Shown: piece after piece, positions 20,079 through 29,188 of the stretch | Position numbering within the stretch: position 1 is the stretch's first letter | How the letters are laid out: every line of letters starts with the position of its first letter | Source of the DNA: an uncultured Thiothrix sp. | Lineage (GTDB): Bacteria; Pseudomonadota; Gammaproteobacteria; Thiotrichales; Thiotrichaceae | Assembly (NCBI RefSeq): GCF_937873765.1 | Contig: NZ_CALMZC010000043.1 | Span: 1-64,000, forward strand | DNA length: 64,000 nt | Reading direction: 5' to 3' | Program-made: the position numbers and the translations under genes | Notes under the pieces: generated by a model | Told to the model about the DNA's origin: nothing | What the model saw: the letters and a program-made list of their open reading frames with translations, nothing else | The model's database searches: none

Positions 20079-20550
20079 GGTGATGCGAATGTGTATTGTG
20101 ACGATGGGAATGATCATGCCCACTGGGAGCATAAGCGCCCGCTTCCGGCTCAAACCTTGCTTGCTCCACCACAACTTGTAAGCCTAAGCCCAAGAGCATG
20201 GCGTCGAGCACATGGTCATGCAGATAGCGCAAGCGGCCATCGCGAATCTCTAGGGGCACATGACGATTCCCTAAGTGATAGCAAGCGCGTGCGAACAACA
20301 AGCGATCCGTGCAATACAAACTTGATACCGTTTCCAAAGCTGCTTGGACTTGTACTAAATCCCCGTTCTCAGCTTTCAGTAAATCGCCATGCTGTAAGCT
20401 GACACCGCGCACCAAAAATAAGCCTGCATCCTCCCCCTGATCTAAAGTCACTTTTTGGCGACTAACAATGCGCCGCTCATAGGGCAAAGTCAGGGTATGT
20501 TTCGGAACATCGCTGGTTTGTGCGGCAAGAACTTCAATTAACTTCAGCAT
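20071..20550 (-). CDS. ureE: Urease nickel metallochaperone UreE
   Basis: Dimeric nickel chaperone for urease. It has 159 residues, with an N-terminal peptide-binding-like domain and the C-terminal metal domain (CYHLGNRHVPLEI, LRYLHDHVLDAMLLGLG with the interfacial His). The last ~15 residues are His-rich ([15 protein letters not shown]), a nickel-storage tail found in some UreE proteins. It leads the ureEFG run and overlaps ureF. Confidence 0.96.
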   Translation of the reverse strand: MLKLIEVLAAQTSDVPKHTLTLPYERRIVSRQKVTLDQGEDAGLFLVRGVSLQHGDLLKAENGDLVQVQAALETVSSLYCTDRLLFARACYHLGNRHVPLEIRDGRLRYLHDHVLDAMLLGLGLQVVVEQARFEPEAGAYAPSGHDHSHRHNTHSHHHD

Positions 20551-20710
20551 AGGCTAACCTGCAAAAATAGGGTTGCTAGCTAATCAGCAGATTTCATGCC
20601 AAGCGGCTAACCTAGAAATAGCCGCTAATCTGCACTAAAATAGCGAATATGCGATTTAATGAGGCCAAATTCGCACTTTTTCAGCGCAGCCTATCCACCA
20701 CTGAAACAAC

Positions 20711-21193
20711 TTATAAGAAACTAGGATTAAGTTGCCACACAGTAAAATTCAGCACCGCAGCAAAGCTCACCCAAGCGAAATAAGGCACTAGTAAAGTACC
20801 CGCAAGCTTATTGATCCGCCAAAAGTTAATTAAAGTCGCGAACAGTAAGAACCACAGTAATAGGATCACCGCAAAAGCGAAGCCGCCTTGATGCCAAGCG
20901 AAAAAAGCCCAGCTCCATAAAGCATTCACCGCTAACTGAACTAGATAAAGTCCTAAAGCCATGCACGCTGTGCCTAGCCAGCCACGCTCCCGCCAAACTA
21001 ACCAAGCAGAGATCGCCATTAATAAATAGAGAACTGACCAGACTGGTCCAAACACTGAGGGTGGTGGTGCCCAACTCGGCAAAGTCAGACTTTGATAAAA
21101 GCTCGGTGCACTCGCTGAACCCCAAGCACCTATACTAGCAGCCACTAAAGTAATCAATAACCAACCTAATAACCCAATGATTTGCTGGAGCAT
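20711..21193 (-). CDS. TspO/MBR family membrane protein
   Basis: A 160-residue five-helix membrane protein. The family signature is LTLPSWAPPPSVFGPVWSVL followed by YLLMAISAWLVWR, and later ALWSWAFF. TspO proteins bind tetrapyrroles and sterols and in proteobacteria are linked to stress and pigment regulation. It sits between the urease half-clusters with about 160 bp on the ureE side, on the same strand but probably independent. No tetrapyrrole genes are adjacent. Confidence 0.93.
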   Translation of the reverse strand: MLQQIIGLLGWLLITLVAASIGAWGSASAPSFYQSLTLPSWAPPPSVFGPVWSVLYLLMAISAWLVWRERGWLGTACMALGLYLVQLAVNALWSWAFFAWHQGGFAFAVILLLWFLLFATLINFWRINKLAGTLLVPYFAWVSFAAVLNFTVWQLNPSFL

Positions 21194-21231
21194 GATGCAC
21201 CTCGCTGTTCGCTTAAAATCTTGAGTGTAGG

Positions 21232-22152
21232 CTATTCTCTTGCACTTGAACCGGTTGATGGCGTAACTACAAGCAATGCATTCGGGACATAGCGGTATTT
21301 TAAAGGTGTGGTTTGCAAAGTTAATTCACCATCTAAAGCTACATAAATGCTGCGCTTATGCTGGCTATTATTGATCACAACTTGCTCAACTAACTGACTA
21401 GCCACATTTTCCAATTTAGTGGCTGGCTCCAGACCACGGAACATCACATTGAAAATCAATTGGGTCAACGACCAATAGGTCGTCGTTTTGACAATCAATA
21501 GGTGGAGGACATTTTGGCTGGTCGCGTGTACCGCCCCTAAACCTGAAAAACTCATATCGCGCTCACGCACACCAATAAAAATTAGCGGCGAATGGTTTTT
21601 GTTGCCATCCACATACATGCGCCCACTGCGCAAACGCAGTAAAATTTTAAAACCAGCACAAATACTCGCTAAGCGATAGCTCATTCTTCTTTCATACAAC
21701 TCGCGCGCACGCACAAAATGCACATAAGCACCTACCGAGCTAGTATTCAAAAACACATCCTGATTCACAGAACCCACATCCACTTCCGTCACTTGGGGGC
21801 TAGTAAACGCCAAATCAAGTGCTGCATTCAACTCGATGGGGAGCTGCCAATTGTGCGCGAAATGATTCAGCGTTCCGCCTGCCACCACCGCCATCGCCGT
21901 TGCTGAGCCCATCAAAATTGAGGCGGCTAAAGCCAAAGTCCCATCGCCCCCACAAACCAAAACACGCGGCGTACCTGCTGCTATTTCTGTTTGTAAGGCT
22001 ACCCGCAACTTATCTGGGGTAATCTGGTGAATGATTAAGCGCTTTTGTTTACGTAATTGCTCCAGCAAAGCAGATGCACTTCCCGCATGAGGATTGATAA
22101 ACAGAGGTAAGCGTTCGGGTAGGTTTTGCAGATCTTGGGTTTGAATTTGCAT
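21232..22152 (-). CDS. Diacylglycerol kinase-like lipid kinase family protein
   Basis: A 306-residue protein of the DAGK/LCB5/YegS fold. It shows FINPHAGS (18-25), the nucleotide loop CGGDGT (67-72) and GGTLNHFAH (92-100). Substrate may be diacylglycerol or another lipid; the sequence does not say. An in-frame GTG at 22167 follows the stop of the upstream phosphoesterase, and either start is possible; the ATG at 22152 gives the shorter product. The upstream metallophosphoesterase ends 2 bp before that GTG, so the two genes form an operon, a kinase/phosphoesterase pairing seen in other genomes. Confidence 0.88.
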   Translation of the reverse strand: MQIQTQDLQNLPERLPLFINPHAGSASALLEQLRKQKRLIIHQITPDKLRVALQTEIAAGTPRVLVCGGDGTLALAASILMGSATAMAVVAGGTLNHFAHNWQLPIELNAALDLAFTSPQVTEVDVGSVNQDVFLNTSSVGAYVHFVRARELYERRMSYRLASICAGFKILLRLRSGRMYVDGNKNHSPLIFIGVRERDMSFSGLGAVHATSQNVLHLLIVKTTTYWSLTQLIFNVMFRGLEPATKLENVASQLVEQVVINNSQHKRSIYVALDGELTLQTTPLKYRYVPNALLVVTPSTGSSARE

Positions 22153-22169
22153 AAGCTTTAATCTCACTC

Positions 22170-22982
22170 CTAAACCGAATTAAGCCCAGTAGTTTGCTGC
22201 CACACTCCATTGTTGTGCCGAAACTGACGCCGTTCGGCGAGTTGAAATTCACTGCCCTGCCAAGTCATAAACTCCACACTAAGCTGCTGACGATCACCTT
22301 TAATCACATTGAAACTATTAGCTTGTCCCTCAACTAAGCGGCTAGAAAAGGTCGTGCCTGCATGCACAATCAATACACCTTGCAGAATTTGCGTATAGGA
22401 TCGATGCACATGCCCACTGAGAATTAAATCTACTCCTGCGAAATGAAAGGCTTCCAACGCCTGATCACGATGCTTAACTAGATCCCGATATGCAGACAGC
22501 TGCGGCAACCAAAAGGGATGATGAGCCACTACCAATCTTAAATCCTGCTCAGGCGTAACGGCTAATTTAGCTTGTACTTCTTTGATTTGCTTGTGGCTAA
22601 TCTGCCCACGTGACCAATCAAAATAAAAGCCAGCCGCACGCGCAGTATTCACCCCAACCACTACATAACCAGCCTGTTTGAGCACCGGCTCCGTTGCTGG
22701 ACTAATATACTTTTCCCACTTTTTCCACGGATTAAAAAAACGCTCCGTTAAATCTGTGGCCGACATATCATGATTGCCGGGAATGGTAAAATACGGCCAT
22801 TGTAACTGCGCTAGAAACTGCTGAGCTGCAATATATTCCTCAGCGGTCGCGCGCTGGGTTAAATCCCCACTAATAATCACCAAATCAGGCCGAAGCACTG
22901 CTGCCTGCTTAAACCAAGCAGCAATCACTTCTGCTTGCTCGCGGCCAAAATGCAGGTCGGAAATATGAACAAACGTAGGCAT
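22170..22982 (-). CDS. Calcineurin-like metallophosphoesterase
   Basis: A 270-residue dimetal phosphoesterase. Motifs in order are HISDLHFG (Asp9, His11), IISGDLTQRA, TIPGNHDMSA, VVAHHPFWLP and LSGHVHRS, the full calcineurin-like set. It resembles CpdA/Icc-type enzymes, but the substrate (cyclic nucleotide, lipid phosphate or other) cannot be set from the sequence. It is cotranscribed with the downstream DAGK-like gene, so a phospholipid-related substrate is plausible. Confidence 0.9.
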   Translation of the reverse strand: MPTFVHISDLHFGREQAEVIAAWFKQAAVLRPDLVIISGDLTQRATAEEYIAAQQFLAQLQWPYFTIPGNHDMSATDLTERFFNPWKKWEKYISPATEPVLKQAGYVVVGVNTARAAGFYFDWSRGQISHKQIKEVQAKLAVTPEQDLRLVVAHHPFWLPQLSAYRDLVKHRDQALEAFHFAGVDLILSGHVHRSYTQILQGVLIVHAGTTFSSRLVEGQANSFNVIKGDRQQLSVEFMTWQGSEFQLAERRQFRHNNGVWQQTTGLNSV

Positions 22983-23185
22983 AAGTGGTTAGTTGCTTAC
23001 TAAAAATTAAGCTTAGTTATAGCGGTCCTAGCGCGGGGATGTATATTCAGCTAAATGCCTACGATGAAAACTCCATCGCTTTAAAGCAGACTGGTCAAGT
23101 AGGCGACCACTCCCTATGCTAGAAATGCATCAAACTTTGCTCTAAAAGAAGCGTGCGTTTTTGGGGTTGAGCTAGTGCGGTTGAT

Positions 23186-23461
23186 TCAACTCAAAAAGCC
23201 CCATTCAATCATTAGCTCGGGGAAGAGTGCCACTGGGCTAGCTTCATCTAATTTGAATAACTCCGGCTTGCCATACTGCCCTTGTGCATCCAAGAGATAA
23301 ATCATTACCCAAGCCTCCGTCGGCTGCACCATCCAGTATTCACGTACACCCACTTTTTCATAGAGATTACGTTTGGTGTGCATGTCTTTGAAGGTGGTTG
23401 AGGGTGAAAGTACTTCAATAATCCAATCGGGTGCGCCATGGCAACCTACATTAACGAATTT
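23186..23461 (-). pseudogene. Truncated Uma2-family (DUF820) endonuclease-like gene
   Basis: The frame reads GCHGAPDWIIEVLSPST, then YEKVGVREYWMVQP, which is the central and C-terminal signature of the Uma2 family (PD-(D/E)XK fold). Upstream, a TAA at 23462-23464 interrupts the frame and the usual ~90-100 N-terminal residues are absent. An ATG at 23383 would encode only the last 65 residues. It is a broken gene between the two urease blocks. Uma2 families are expanded in cyanobacteria and some filamentous bacteria. Confidence 0.8.
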
Positions 23462-23682
23462 TTATCAGCAAAGACAATATATCTAAGCGATCATCCATGT
23501 TCTAGCCCCTAATTTGATAAAACTAATAAAGAACAGAACTCCTAATTTTTCACTGATGCCATAACCTCAGCACAACCAAAAGAAATACTTAATTCGCGCT
23601 AGTCTTCACTGCGACTTTGTTTGCAGTTCAGGTCAATTTTTTAATATCTAACACTGCACGACTTTATGCAAATGGATAACCA

Positions 23683-25386
23683 TCAGAATAGAAAATACCT
23701 CTGCGCCAGTGGCAACTCTGTCGCTGGCTCACACACCAACAACTCCCCATCCGCCCTCACCTGATACGTCTGCGAATCTACTTCAATCACGGGTTGGTAG
23801 TCGTTGTGAATCATGCTGGCTTTGCTGATGGTGCGGCAGTTTTTCACCACCCCAATCAGGCTTTGCAGCCCCAATTGCTGATGCACACCGGCGTTGTATC
23901 CCGCTTGGGAAAGGAAGGTCATGGTGGTGGCGTGTTGTGCCTTGCCGAATGCGCCGAACATGCGGCGGTAATGCACAGGTTGCGGGGTAGGAATCGAGGC
24001 GTTCGGGTCGCCCATCGGTGCAGCGATGATCAGGCCGCCTTTGATAATGAGGCTCGGTTTTGCGCCGAAAAACGCCGGTTTCCACAGCACTAAATCGGCG
24101 AGTTTACCCACTTCGACCGAGCCGACTTCGTGCGCGACACCGTGGGTAATCGCGGGGTTAATGGTGTATTTGGCGATGTAACGTTTGGCGCGGAAATTGT
24201 CGTGCGCAGCAGGATCAGTGCCGAGGCTGCCGCGTTGGGTTTTCATTTTGTGCGCGGTTTGCCAAGTGCGGGTAATCACTTCGCCCACCCGCCCCATTGC
24301 TTGCGAATCGGATGAAATCATCGAAAACGCGCCAAGGTCGTGCAAAATGTCCTCAGCGGCAATGGTTTCGCGGCGAATACGGCTTTCGGCGAAGGCAACG
24401 TCTTCGGCAATCGACGGCGACAGGTGGTGGCAAACCATCAGCATGTCGAGGTGTTCGTCGACCGTGTTAATGGTGTACGGGCGCGTCGGGTTGGTCGACG
24501 ATGGCAGAATATTCGCCTGCCCTGCGGCTTTGATAATGTCGGGAGCATGTCCGCCGCCCGCCCCTTCGGTATGGTAGGTGTGGATCACGCGCCCTTTCAT
24601 TGCCGCCAACGTGTCTTCGAGGAAACCGGATTCGTTCAGTGTGTCGGTGTGAATGGCGACTTGCACGTCCATTTCATCCGCCACCGTCAGGCAGTTATCA
24701 ATCGCCGCTGGGGTTGTGCCCCAGTCTTCGTGCAGTTTTAAACCAATCGCCCCCGCAGTGACTTGTTCGCGTAACGGGTCGGGCAAACTGACGTTACCTT
24801 TTCCCAAGAAACCGAGGTTCATGGGTAAACTGTCAGCCGCTTCCAACATGCGGTGCATGTTCCAAATCCCCGGCGTACACGTCGTGGCACTCGTCCCCGC
24901 CGCAGGCCCCGTACCACCGCCAATCATGGTGGTAACGCCCGACATGAGCGCGTCGTCGATTTGTTGCGGGCAAATGAAGTGGATGTGCGTATCAATCCCG
25001 CCAGCGGTGATAATGTGACCTTCGCCCGCGATGGCTTCCGTACCCGCGCCAACCAGAATGTTCACGCCCGCTTGCGTGTCAGGATTGCCCGCCTTGCCAA
25101 TGCCGACAATGCGCCCGTGTTTAATGCCAATGTCGGCTTTGACGATGCCCCAATGATCCAAAATCAACGCATTGGTAATCACCACATCGACGACTTCGGC
25201 ATCATTGCGCTGGCATTGCCCCATGCCGTCGCGGATGACTTTGCCTCCGCCGAATTTGACTTCATCGCCGTACACGGTGTGGTCGTGTTCGACTTCGATA
25301 ATGAGGGCGGTGTCACCCAAGCGCACGCGGTCGCCCGTGGTAGGGCCGTACATTTCAGCGTAAGCCTGTCTGCTAATCCGTGCCAT
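23683..25386 (-). CDS. ureC: Urease subunit alpha UreC
   Basis: Catalytic subunit of urease, hydrolysing urea to ammonia and carbamate at a di-nickel site. The 567 residues fit bacterial UreC. Nickel ligands and catalytic residues are in place: THIH (His134, His136), the carbamylated lysine in GLKLHEDW (Lys217, with His219), [23 protein letters not shown], the flap residues around MVCHHL, and SSDSQAMGR. The start overlaps the ureB stop by 1 bp (TAATG). Codon use is clearly richer in G/C at third positions (TTG/CTG leucine, GCC/GCG alanine) than in ureEFG or the glg genes. Confidence 0.98.
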   Translation of the reverse strand: MARISRQAYAEMYGPTTGDRVRLGDTALIIEVEHDHTVYGDEVKFGGGKVIRDGMGQCQRNDAEVVDVVITNALILDHWGIVKADIGIKHGRIVGIGKAGNPDTQAGVNILVGAGTEAIAGEGHIITAGGIDTHIHFICPQQIDDALMSGVTTMIGGGTGPAAGTSATTCTPGIWNMHRMLEAADSLPMNLGFLGKGNVSLPDPLREQVTAGAIGLKLHEDWGTTPAAIDNCLTVADEMDVQVAIHTDTLNESGFLEDTLAAMKGRVIHTYHTEGAGGGHAPDIIKAAGQANILPSSTNPTRPYTINTVDEHLDMLMVCHHLSPSIAEDVAFAESRIRRETIAAEDILHDLGAFSMISSDSQAMGRVGEVITRTWQTAHKMKTQRGSLGTDPAAHDNFRAKRYIAKYTINPAITHGVAHEVGSVEVGKLADLVLWKPAFFGAKPSLIIKGGLIIAAPMGDPNASIPTPQPVHYRRMFGAFGKAQHATTMTFLSQAGYNAGVHQQLGLQSLIGVVKNCRTISKASMIHNDYQPVIEVDSQTYQVRADGELLVCEPATELPLAQRYFLF

Positions 25387-25691
25387 TACAATGCCCCCAT
25401 GATTTTGCCTTGGAAACCGTAGACTTCGCGTGTGCCAGCGAGTGCTACCAATTCGACCTCGCGGGTTTGCCCCGGCTCGAAACGTACCGCTGTTCCGGCG
25501 GGGATATTGAGGCGAAAACCGCGTGTAGCGGCGCGTGCAAACTGCAAGGCATTATTGGTTTCAAAGAAATGGTAATGCGAACCGACTTGAATCGGGCGGT
25601 CGCCGGTATTGGCAACGGTGAGGGTGAGGGTTTCGCGTCCAGCATTGAGTTCGATGTCACCGTCGGCGGGGAAGAGTTGTCCGGGGATCAT
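25386..25691 (-). CDS. ureB: Urease subunit beta UreB
   Basis: Small structural subunit of the urease (ABC)3 trimer. The 101 residues are the standard length: [50 protein letters not shown], and YGFQGKIMG. An AGGAG site lies just upstream. Separated from ureA by about 105 bp that contain a palindromic repeat. High G/C third positions, as in ureC. Confidence 0.97.
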   Translation of the reverse strand: MIPGQLFPADGDIELNAGRETLTLTVANTGDRPIQVGSHYHFFETNNALQFARAATRGFRLNIPAGTAVRFEPGQTREVELVALAGTREVYGFQGKIMGAL

Positions 25692-25711
25692 AAAATTAGC
25701 TCCTTAGAAAG

Positions 25712-25793
25712 AAACCCCTCCCAACCTCCCCTTATCAGGGGAGGAGAAGATTTAGCCCATTCCCTGATAAGGGGAGGGGTTGGGGAGGGGTTT
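25712..25793. repeat. Intergenic inverted repeat (REP-like) between ureA and ureB
   Basis: Left arm 25712-25740 (AAACCCCTCCCAACCTCCCC then TTATCAGGG) pairs with right arm 25762-25793 (CCCTGATAAGGGGAGGGG then TTGGGGAGGGGTTT), with about 3 bases of indel and a ~21-base loop. It would fold into a long G/C-rich hairpin in the ureDABC mRNA. It is probably a dispersed mobile palindrome; it may weaken readthrough or stabilise the upstream message. Confidence 0.85.
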
Positions 25794-25796
25794 TCT

Positions 25797-26099
25797 TCAA
25801 ATAATCGGGTCATGTACTGTCACCAGTTTTGTACCATCGGGGAAAATGGCTTCGACTTGCACGTCGTGGATCATTTCCGCAATACCATCCATCACGTCAT
25901 CGCGGGTGAGCAAAGTACGCCCATAATCCATCATTTCGGCGACGGAACGCCCATCGCGTGCGCCTTCCATAATCGCGCAACTGATGTAGGCAATCGCTTC
26001 GGGGTAATTGAGTTTTACGCCACGCGCTTTGCGGCGTTCTGCCAGCAATCCGGCGGTGAAGAGCATGAGCTTGTCTTTTTCGCGGGGGGTGAGTTCCAT
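25797..26099 (-). CDS. ureA: Urease subunit gamma UreA
   Basis: Small structural subunit of urease. The 100 residues match Ure[50 protein letters not shown], and [18 protein letters not shown] at the end. It starts 11 bp after the ureD stop. The palindromic repeat begins immediately after its stop codon. Confidence 0.97.
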   Translation of the reverse strand: MELTPREKDKLMLFTAGLLAERRKARGVKLNYPEAIAYISCAIMEGARDGRSVAEMMDYGRTLLTRDDVMDGIAEMIHDVQVEAIFPDGTKLVTVHDPII

Positions 26100-26110
26100 C
26101 GTTGTGTTCC

Positions 26111-26953
26111 TTAAGTATTCCAGATGCGCGGCGGTGTCGTGGGTTTACCCATGACAGCGGGGCGTAAGGTTTGCCAAGCACTGCGCAATAACCGGTGCGC
26201 TTGTTCGGTGCTGTTACCCAAATAACGCAATATCAATACGCCATTCAACAGCGTGACACCCGCTGTACCCATTGCAAGGTTTTCGCAGACGTTCTCACAC
26301 AAGGGGCGTAGGTTTTCTAACAGCGTGTTATCGGCATTCGTGGCGAATAAAGTGGCAACGACGGGCTGTGAACGCAATCCAGCGGCGAGCTGCAAATCCC
26401 CTTCCCCATTGATCACTAAACGATCTAACACCAGCGGTTTGTTATCGCGGTACAGCGCGGTTTTGAAAATGGCTTTACCCGTAGCGAAAGTTTCGCCAAT
26501 CACCGGACGACCCAAACAGTGCACTTCCCAACCGATGTATTGCGCTTCGCCGGATAAATGCACCTCGGTGGTGAGCAAAAAATTAGCATTGGGAAAAAAG
26601 ATATTTTCCTGCGGCAACCATTCCAAACAGCCATCGGTGATGTGGAAATGCTGGTGTTGCGTGGCCTGCATTCCAGCAGAGCGGTAAAATTTAGTCGCGC
26701 CCGGCGTGGTTAATAAGGCACGCGCATTGGCTCCAACCGTGAAATGCAGATGTAACTCATCTCCACCCACCACACCACCAGGTGGGTGCAATACATAAGC
26801 GTGGCAGATCTCAGCTTCGGGATAAAACGGGCGCTGAACTGCTAAAGGGCCACGTTGATAGCGACTCGCTAAGATTGTTTTATCAGAGCGTTTAGCAAAC
26901 TGCAGTTTTAGCTCAGCTTGCCAGCCTGTTTGTGCAGATTCTGCCGCTAACAT
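26111..26953 (-). CDS. ureD: Urease accessory protein UreD
   Basis: Scaffold protein (UreH in some species) that binds apo-urease and, with UreF and UreG, guides nickel into the active site. The 280 residues include the family markers [31 protein letters not shown] and [12 protein letters not shown]. The first ~65 codons are AT-leaning like the genome, while codons after about base 26700 shift to G/C-rich third positions like ureABC. It starts 1 bp before the stop of a small upstream ORF, so it is the second gene of this operon. Confidence 0.95.
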   Translation of the reverse strand: MLAAESAQTGWQAELKLQFAKRSDKTILASRYQRGPLAVQRPFYPEAEICHAYVLHPPGGVVGGDELHLHFTVGANARALLTTPGATKFYRSAGMQATQHQHFHITDGCLEWLPQENIFFPNANFLLTTEVHLSGEAQYIGWEVHCLGRPVIGETFATGKAIFKTALYRDNKPLVLDRLVINGEGDLQLAAGLRSQPVVATLFATNADNTLLENLRPLCENVCENLAMGTAGVTLLNGVLILRYLGNSTEQAHRLLRSAWQTLRPAVMGKPTTPPRIWNT

Positions 26954-27166
26954 CTATTTGCGGTTGCGCTTAAAGTTGACACGCTTTGCGGAAAACATTT
27001 TACGTACAATCAGATATAAACTAGCTGCTAAGACAATAGAAATACTGGTATGGATTAATGCATGTACTAGCTCACTTTCAGTTTCAATATGAGGAATCAA
27101 ACTCGTGTGGGCATAGACACCACTACTTAGAAACAAGCTGGTTAGCAATAGATAGACAGTTCGCAT
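26954..27166 (-). CDS. Small secreted or membrane protein upstream of ureD
   Basis: A 70-residue protein with a signal-like start (MRTVYLLLTSLFLSSGVYA), a short His-containing segment (HTSLIPHIETESELVHALIH), one hydrophobic helix (SISIVLAASLYLIV) and a basic tail. Its stop is adjacent to the ureD start, so it leads the ureDABC operon. Its three to four histidines and position suggest a link to nickel or urease, perhaps a shortened HupE/UreJ-like protein, but I do not recognise the family. Confidence 0.6.
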   Translation of the reverse strand: MRTVYLLLTSLFLSSGVYAHTSLIPHIETESELVHALIHTSISIVLAASLYLIVRKMFSAKRVNFKRNRK

Positions 27167-27527
27167 GGCAAGTATCCTGAAAATTAGCCTAGTGCTTGCA
27201 CGGCAACTTCCATGCCAAATGTCAGGTAGCGTTTCACCAGACAGTTTGCAAAGTCATTAAACTACACATACAGAAATTTAGCTAAAATTTATGCACTAAA
27301 ATTATTCAAATTAAAATGCATAAGCTTTTTTATGGTGCACAGCCTAAAACAGCTTATAATAAGTGCTTTGCTGCGCATCAACTGAAACCTTGACAAGAAC
27401 CTGAATGCCCCCTATAGAGCTAGGGAGTATTTTTCTGCTAAGATTTAGCTAATATAAGAAAGCTCTTTACTCATGCTCTTCCAGCAGTGCATACCCCACT
27501 TAATTCGTTAACAAAGGAAGTATTCAT
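27167..27527. other. Divergent intergenic region
   Basis: 360 bp between the divergent ureD-operon ORF and the Lys-rich secreted protein. It contains one good sigma70-type promoter facing right (27390-27418). The left-facing urease promoter must also be here, but I cannot place it with confidence. Confidence 0.5.
27390..27418 (+). promoter_or_regulatory. Predicted sigma70 promoter
   Basis: TTGACA at 27390-27395, a 17-bp spacer, then TATAGA at 27413-27418. It lies about 110 bp upstream of the Lys-rich secreted protein start, leaving a leader of roughly 100 bases. Confidence 0.6.
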
Positions 27528-27851
27528 ATGAAAATCCGTCAGATGGTCTTAGCTTTATCAGTATCTGTACTCGCGTTCTCTTCTAGTGCCTTTGCAGAAA
27601 CCTTTTATGTAGGCGCTAATGGTGGTCCTTTGTATGGTACTTATGGCTGTGTCATGGCTGCGAATGAAACACCTTATAGTGAATGTGCTGCTAAAACTGA
27701 ACCGGCTAAACCAGTAGAAGCACCGAAACCAGCACCAGCGCCGGTAAAAGTCATTACTGATTGCAAACAATGTGCGGCTAAAAAACAATCGCGTCCTGCT
27801 GGCAAACCTACTAAAAAAGCAGCCAAAAAAATGGCTAAAAAGAAAAAATAA
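27528..27851 (+). CDS. Secreted Lys-rich small protein of unknown function
   Basis: A 107-residue protein with a clear signal peptide (MKIRQMVLALSVSVLAF, cleavage near AFA-ET at ~24). The mature part has four cysteines (YGC, SEC, DCKQC), a Pro/Ala linker (PAKPVEAPKPAPAPVK) and a C-terminal tail of Lys/Ala repeats (KKAAKKMAKKKK). The tail resembles histone H1-like or polyanion-binding tails. Export and a basic tail suggest contact with cell-wall polymers, DNA or polyphosphate outside the cytoplasm. A hairpin terminator follows. No family recognised. Confidence 0.8.
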   Translation: MKIRQMVLALSVSVLAFSSSAFAETFYVGANGGPLYGTYGCVMAANETPYSECAAKTEPAKPVEAPKPAPAPVKVITDCKQCAAKKQSRPAGKPTKKAAKKMAKKKK

Positions 27852-27880
27852 GCTAAAAGTCTAAGTACTTTTACTTGCAT

Positions 27881-27908
27881 AACGGAAAGCCTGAGACGAC
27901 TTTCCGTT
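27881..27908 (+). terminator. Hairpin terminator after Lys-rich protein
   Basis: AACGGAAAG (27881-27889) pairs with CTTTCCGTT (27900-27908) around a 10-base loop. The following bases are not a clear U-tract, so strength is uncertain. Confidence 0.55.
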
Positions 27909-27964
27909 AGCTGGCTCTAAACTACTAAGCCCGTTACACTGCAAAGCCGTTTGGGAGAACTTAG

Positions 27965-29113
27965 ATGAGCATTCAGCATTGTTATAATTTCCAAGACTTC
28001 CGTCGCTTAGCTAAACGGCGCTTACCTACCCCACTCTTTCACTATATTGATGGTGCTGCCGAAAATGAATGGACAGCCACCCGTAATACCCAAAGCTTCG
28101 ATACGTTCGCCCTGATTCCCAATGCTTTAGCAGATCTCTCCAAACTTGATATCTCCACCCGTTTATTCGGGCGCAAGCTTAGTATGCCGTTATTTTGTGC
28201 ACCGACGGCGATGACGCGTTTATTTCACTATGAAGGCGAATATGCAGTAGCTCGTGCAGCAGCTAAAGCTGAAACGCTGTATAGCTTATCTACGCTTTCC
28301 ACCGTCAGCATTGAGGAGATTGGTAAACTTAGCGACCAACCCAAAATGTTTCAGATCTATATTCACAAAGATCGCGGACTAACTCGTGAATTTATCGAGC
28401 GTTGTAAAGCGGCAAATTTTGATGCTCTATGTTTGACTGTGGATACCTTAGTGACTGGCAATCGTGAGCGCGATTTGCACACCGGATTAGTGATGCCACC
28501 ACGGTTAACCCTAAAAAGTTTATTCAGCTTTGTATTGCACCCACACTGGTCTTTGAACTATCTGATGCATGACAAGTTTGAACTCGCTAATGTCAAAAAG
28601 CGCATGCAAAACAGTAAAGATCTGCTCTCAGTCATGTCTTATGTACATCAACAATTTGACCGTTCTGTTGTCTGGAAAGATGCCGAAGACATTATTCAGC
28701 AATGGGGCAAACCGTTCGCGATTAAAGGGATTCTTTCAGTCAACGATGCCAAACGTGCCGCTGATATTGGCGCTAGCGCAGTGATGCTCTCAAATCATGG
28801 TGGGCGGCAATTAGATGGCTGTGCCGCTCCGTTTGATGTGTTGCCTGCAGTGGCTGATGCGGTCGCAGATCGTTTAGAAATTATTCTTGATGGTGGCGTG
28901 CAACGTGGTTCACAGGTTTTAAAAGCACTTGCTTTAGGCGCTAAAGCTTGCTCAATCGGGCGTGGTTACTTATTTCCACTAACAGCGGGCGGACAAGCAG
29001 GCGTAGAAAGGGCTTTAGATTTATTTCGCAAGGAAATTGAACGCAATATGATCTTGATGGGTTGTGCGTCTTTGAACGATCTCAGCCCAGCTCATTTAAT
29101 ACGGGTCGTTTGA
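27965..29113 (+). CDS. FMN-dependent alpha-hydroxy-acid oxidase/dehydrogenase (LldD-like)
   Basis: A 382-residue flavoenzyme of the L-lactate dehydrogenase/glycolate oxidase family. It shows NFQDFRRLAKRRLPTPLFHY then IDGAAENEWT at the N-terminus, APTAMTRLFHYEGE, the FQIYIHKDRG strand, LTVDTLVTGNRERD, and the catalytic/FMN region SNHGGRQLDGCAAPFDVLP with the active-site His. Substrate could be L-lactate, mandelate or another 2-hydroxy acid; the gene next to it is not a permease, so the sequence does not decide. A GGGAG site precedes the ATG. Confidence 0.92.
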   Translation: MSIQHCYNFQDFRRLAKRRLPTPLFHYIDGAAENEWTATRNTQSFDTFALIPNALADLSKLDISTRLFGRKLSMPLFCAPTAMTRLFHYEGEYAVARAAAKAETLYSLSTLSTVSIEEIGKLSDQPKMFQIYIHKDRGLTREFIERCKAANFDALCLTVDTLVTGNRERDLHTGLVMPPRLTLKSLFSFVLHPHWSLNYLMHDKFELANVKKRMQNSKDLLSVMSYVHQQFDRSVVWKDAEDIIQQWGKPFAIKGILSVNDAKRAADIGASAVMLSNHGGRQLDGCAAPFDVLPAVADAVADRLEIILDGGVQRGSQVLKALALGAKACSIGRGYLFPLTAGGQAGVERALDLFRKEIERNMILMGCASLNDLSPAHLIRVV

Positions 29114-29188
29114 ATTCAGCTTGACGATTTCCTGCTTAGGCTATTCTTGCTACAGTAGCTAGATTGATTTAGCTAAGAGACTTCCGCT

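Noticed and set aside
24853..25422. 189-residue plus-strand ORF over ureC
   Set aside because: It is the antisense of ureC; G/C-rich codon bias opens shadow frames and the product has no family features.
25380..26114. 244-residue plus-strand ORF spanning ureB, the repeat and ureA
   Set aside because: Antisense shadow crossing two well-supported genes and a repeat.
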